The notes beneath the pieces are model-generated. The model did not search any database and had not been told where the DNA came from. It saw nothing but the letters and a program-made list of their open reading frames with translations. 64,000 nt of DNA from Mycobacterium marseillense (lineage in GTDB: Bacteria; Actinomycetota; Actinomycetes; Mycobacteriales; Mycobacteriaceae): positions 3,906,001-3,970,000 of the forward strand of contig NZ_AP022584.1 in assembly GCF_010731675.1 (NCBI RefSeq), read 5' to 3'. The position numbers and the translations under genes are program-made. Of this stretch, positions 61,867 through 64,000 are shown piece after piece (position 1 is the first letter of the stretch; each line of letters starts with the position of its first letter).

Positions 61867-62544
61867 GTGGACGACATTTTGGCGCAAGCCGGCATCTTCC
61901 AGGGAATCTCACCCGATGCGGTCGCCGCGTTGGCTCGGCACCTGCAGCACGTTTCGTTCCCGCGCCGGCGCACCGTCTTCGTCGAAGGCGAGGCGGGCGA
62001 CGATCTCTATGTGATCTTGGCTGGCTCGGTGAAAATCCGCCACCAGACGGCAGACGGCCGGGAAACCGTCTTCGCGGTGCTGGGCCCCGGTGACGTGTTC
62101 GGCGAGCTCGCACTCTTCGATCCGGGCCCGCGAACCTCGACGGTGATCACGCTGACCGAGGTGGAAGCCGTCAGGATGGACCGTCCCGCCCTGCGAACGT
62201 GGATGGTCGAACGACCCGAAATCGCCGAGCAGCTGCTAAGGGTGCTGGCGCGTCGGCTCCGGCACACCAATAACACGCTGTGCGACTTGATTTTCACCGA
62301 TGTGCCCGCCCGAGTGGCCAAGCAAATCCTCGATCTGGCAATGCGATTCGGCACCAACAACGGGGGCCCGGTGCGCGTCGAGCATCACCTCACGCAAAAG
62401 GAGCTCGCTCAACTCGTCGGTTCGTCCCGCGAAACGGTCAACAAGGCGCTATCGGACTTCACCCAACGCGGCTGGATTCGGCAGCAGGGTAAGGCCCTGA
62501 TCATCGACCAACCCTCGAAGTTGGCTCGCCGCGCCCGAGCCTAG
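61867..62544 (+). CDS. Crp/Fnr-family regulator, paralogue of mycobacterial Crp
   Basis: A 225-residue regulator close to Rv3676 but not identical in key places. Cyclic-nucleotide domain residues 1-115 with GDVFGELALFDPGPRTSTVI (phosphate-binding cassette), long dimer helix EQLLRVLARRLRHTNNTLCD, and HTH about 165-210 with LTQKELAQLVGSSRETVNKA. Starts with GTG. Because the true crp should lie elsewhere, this is a second copy. Tail overlaps the hydrolase gene by 4 bases. Confidence 0.9.
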   Translation: MDDILAQAGIFQGISPDAVAALARHLQHVSFPRRRTVFVEGEAGDDLYVILAGSVKIRHQTADGRETVFAVLGPGDVFGELALFDPGPRTSTVITLTEVEAVRMDRPALRTWMVERPEIAEQLLRVLARRLRHTNNTLCDLIFTDVPARVAKQILDLAMRFGTNNGGPVRVEHHLTQKELAQLVGSSRETVNKALSDFTQRGWIRQQGKALIIDQPSKLARRARA

Positions 62545-63416
62545 GTGATCGACCAGAATTCCAGCAGGGTGCGCAACGTCGCGACCAGCGGGAGCGGTTG
62601 GTCGAGCATCGGATGATGACCGGCTTCGGCCAACTCGACAAAGGGGCCCCTCAACTGCAGCAGGGAGCGGATCCTTTCGGCCATGGCGGGCGGCACCAAT
62701 CCGGCTTCGCAACGTAAATACCCGACACGGCAACGCATTGCGGCGAGCATGCTTTCCAGCGATTCCTCGTCGGCGGGTGTCGGCTCGAGAAACTCGCCGC
62801 CAAAGATCGCCGGATCGAATTTCCACACCCAGCCCGCGTCGGATTTGCGCACCGACTCGGCCGCGATGTGCTGGCGGACGTAGGGGAGGATCAGCTCCTG
62901 CGACGGCACGGCCGTGAAGCGGGCCAGGATCTCGTCTTTCGTCCGGTATTCGGTGTGTTTGTGTCGGCGCAGGCGCCCTTCCTCCGGCGCACGCTCCCAC
63001 AACGGCGAGTCGATCACCAGCATGCTGTTGATCTGCTGGCTGTAGTGCATCGCTGCCGTGGATGCGACCCAACCGCCCATGCTGTGCCCGACGATGGTCG
63101 GCCGCCCGGCGGGCCCGGCGGCGGAAGCGGCCGCCATCACCTCGCTTGCCCAGATCCGCAGGTCGTAGGCCGCGCGTGACCCACTGTCGCCATGCCCGGA
63201 CAGATCCAGCGCGATCACCCGGTGAGTACGAGAAAAGAACGGCGCGACGTGATCCCACCAACCGGAGTGCGCTCCGCCGCCGTGGATCAATACGACTGGA
63301 GGTTGGTCCTCGGCACCCCAAATGCGGAGGTGGATGCGGCAGCCGTCGACGTCGACCTCACCGTGCTCGGGGTGTTGATCGAGCGCGGCAGTGAACCACG
63401 CCGGCGTAACCGGCAT
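62541..63416 (-). CDS. Alpha/beta hydrolase
   Basis: A 291-residue serine hydrolase: VVLIHGGGAHSGWWDHVAPF, VIALDLSGHGDSG, IVGHSMGGWVASTAAM (Ser nucleophile) and a terminal EAGHHPMLDQPLPL with His. Similar to 2-hydroxymuconate-semialdehyde or epoxide hydrolase types. Tail-to-tail with the Crp paralogue. Confidence 0.92.
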   Translation of the reverse strand: MPVTPAWFTAALDQHPEHGEVDVDGCRIHLRIWGAEDQPPVVLIHGGGAHSGWWDHVAPFFSRTHRVIALDLSGHGDSGSRAAYDLRIWASEVMAAASAAGPAGRPTIVGHSMGGWVASTAAMHYSQQINSMLVIDSPLWERAPEEGRLRRHKHTEYRTKDEILARFTAVPSQELILPYVRQHIAAESVRKSDAGWVWKFDPAIFGGEFLEPTPADEESLESMLAAMRCRVGYLRCEAGLVPPAMAERIRSLLQLRGPFVELAEAGHHPMLDQPLPLVATLRTLLEFWSIT

Positions 63417-63799
63417 CTGGCGCGAACGGGAAAACAGTTTGACCCTCCCTATTCGCGATGCAGGTCAGCCACGCCGACGCCCCACTTTAACTGCAGCGGA
63501 ACAATTCCGGAAGGACGCGCGACCGTCGCCGGCAGTCCCGGGGGCGGCATCGAATCATCGGCATGGCCGGCAGAAATGCTGGCGCCGACCCAAATGCTGT
63601 GCATAAATCCAACTTTCATCGAGGTGATGCGATCGGCTGGTCGGGCGCCTGGACCCGTTCAGTAGCGACTCCTCTCGGGACAACGACCCCTATTACTGTA
63701 GCCTTAAGATTCTTACCATAACCTTAGATTTGCGGTATGCTGCTGCGGCATGGGTCACGACACCAACTGGGTGGGCTCGACTGACCAACGGCATGTGCC
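63417..63799. other. 383-base intergenic region before the FAD monooxygenase
   Basis: No supported gene. It contains a pair of direct CCTTA(A)GATT elements (63702-63711 and 63722-63730) in an AT-rich patch, close to the start of the next gene and possibly part of its promoter or operator. Confidence 0.55.
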
Positions 63800-64000
63800 G
63801 TGAACGCCTCGCGTGAGCACGCCGTTGTGCTGGGCGCCGGGATCGCGGGTCTGCTTGCCGCGCGCGTCCTTTCGGAGTTCTACGCCTCGGTGTGCGTCAT
63901 CGAGCGGGACAAGGCTCCCGGCCTTCCCATTCCCCGGAAGGGTGTGCCACAAGGCCGCCACGTCCACAATTTCCTGAGCCGGGGGACGCAGGTTCTCGCC
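63800..64000 (+). CDS. FAD-dependent monooxygenase/oxidoreductase, N-terminal part
   Basis: First 67 residues of an FAD-binding protein, cut by the window end. GTG start at 63800 follows an in-frame stop at 63782. The Rossmann motif VVLGAGIAGLLAARVLSEFY and a later ERDKAP (acidic end of strand 2) followed by RKGVPQGRHVHNFL are seen, as in geranylgeranyl-reductase-like or squalene-epoxidase-like monooxygenases. Confidence 0.85.
   Translation, partial: MNASREHAVVLGAGIAGLLAARVLSEFYASVCVIERDKAPGLPIPRKGVPQGRHVHNFLSRGTQVLA

Noticed and set aside
63192..63665. A 157-codon plus frame overlapping the alpha/beta hydrolase and the following gap.
   Set aside because: Most of it is the hydrolase antisense; the remainder has no recognisable sequence.

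Overview
The window is GC-rich actinobacterial DNA from a slow-growing Mycobacterium. The gene order follows, with insertions and losses, the segment just downstream of the replication origin in M. tuberculosis (roughly Rv0017c to Rv0063). Comparisons with M. tuberculosis here come from recalled gene order and protein sequences, not from a search. The 18 kDa Hsp20-type antigen, a second Crp-like regulator and several MAC-like inserts suggest a relative of the M. avium or M. simiae groups, but the species cannot be fixed from sequence alone.

Layout. 1-4077 is the end of the cell-division and Ser/Thr phosphosignalling operon (rodA, pstP, fhaB, fhaA, all minus), followed by tRNA-Leu(CAG) and a strong hairpin terminator. 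4488-13643 is an accessory block: NTF2-like and DinB-like proteins, an iron-box-controlled mycobactin acyl-chain cluster (mbtL, mbtM, convergent mbtK, no mbtN), a TNT-domain toxin with an adjacent candidate immunity gene, a GNAT, a pirin and an acyl-CoA dehydrogenase. 13738-20884 is the conserved whiB5 / XRE regulator / NlpC-P60 / EspC-like cassette (Rv0022c-Rv0030), with a 25-bp direct repeat in the divergent control region. 20961-28537 carries Rv0036c-Rv0040c homologues and leuS.

28543-42168 mixes conserved regulators (MarR, GntR, Rv0044c, Rv0045c) with inserts: a GlnQ/GlnHP-type ABC importer, an Old Yellow Enzyme, an epimerase with a TetR gene, and a minus-strand operon of LLM oxidoreductase, sulfotransferase, TIM-barrel enzyme and DUF1214 protein. 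42230-45583 is padR-ino1 and neighbours. 45580-52358 is ponA1, a GT87-like mannosyltransferase, a DJ-1 family gene and the rpsF-ssb-rpsR-rplI operon. 52890-55516 is dnaB, interrupted inside its Walker A motif by a 417-residue intein with class 3 features and a LAGLIDADG endonuclease. The gap before dnaB holds a cluster of DnaA-box-like sites. 55550-64000 is a second accessory region: a MaoC double-hotdog protein, an 18 kDa Hsp20 gene with a clear promoter, small membrane and zinc-ribbon proteins, an SDR, a bicovalent-type flavin oxidase, a Crp paralogue, an alpha/beta hydrolase and the start of an FAD monooxygenase.

No rRNA, transposase, insertion sequence or CRISPR array was seen. The most interesting items are the TNT toxin pair, the class 3 intein with a cysteine-rich insert, the reduced mycobactin cluster, the repeated operator between whiB5 and the XRE gene, and the DnaA-box cluster before dnaB.
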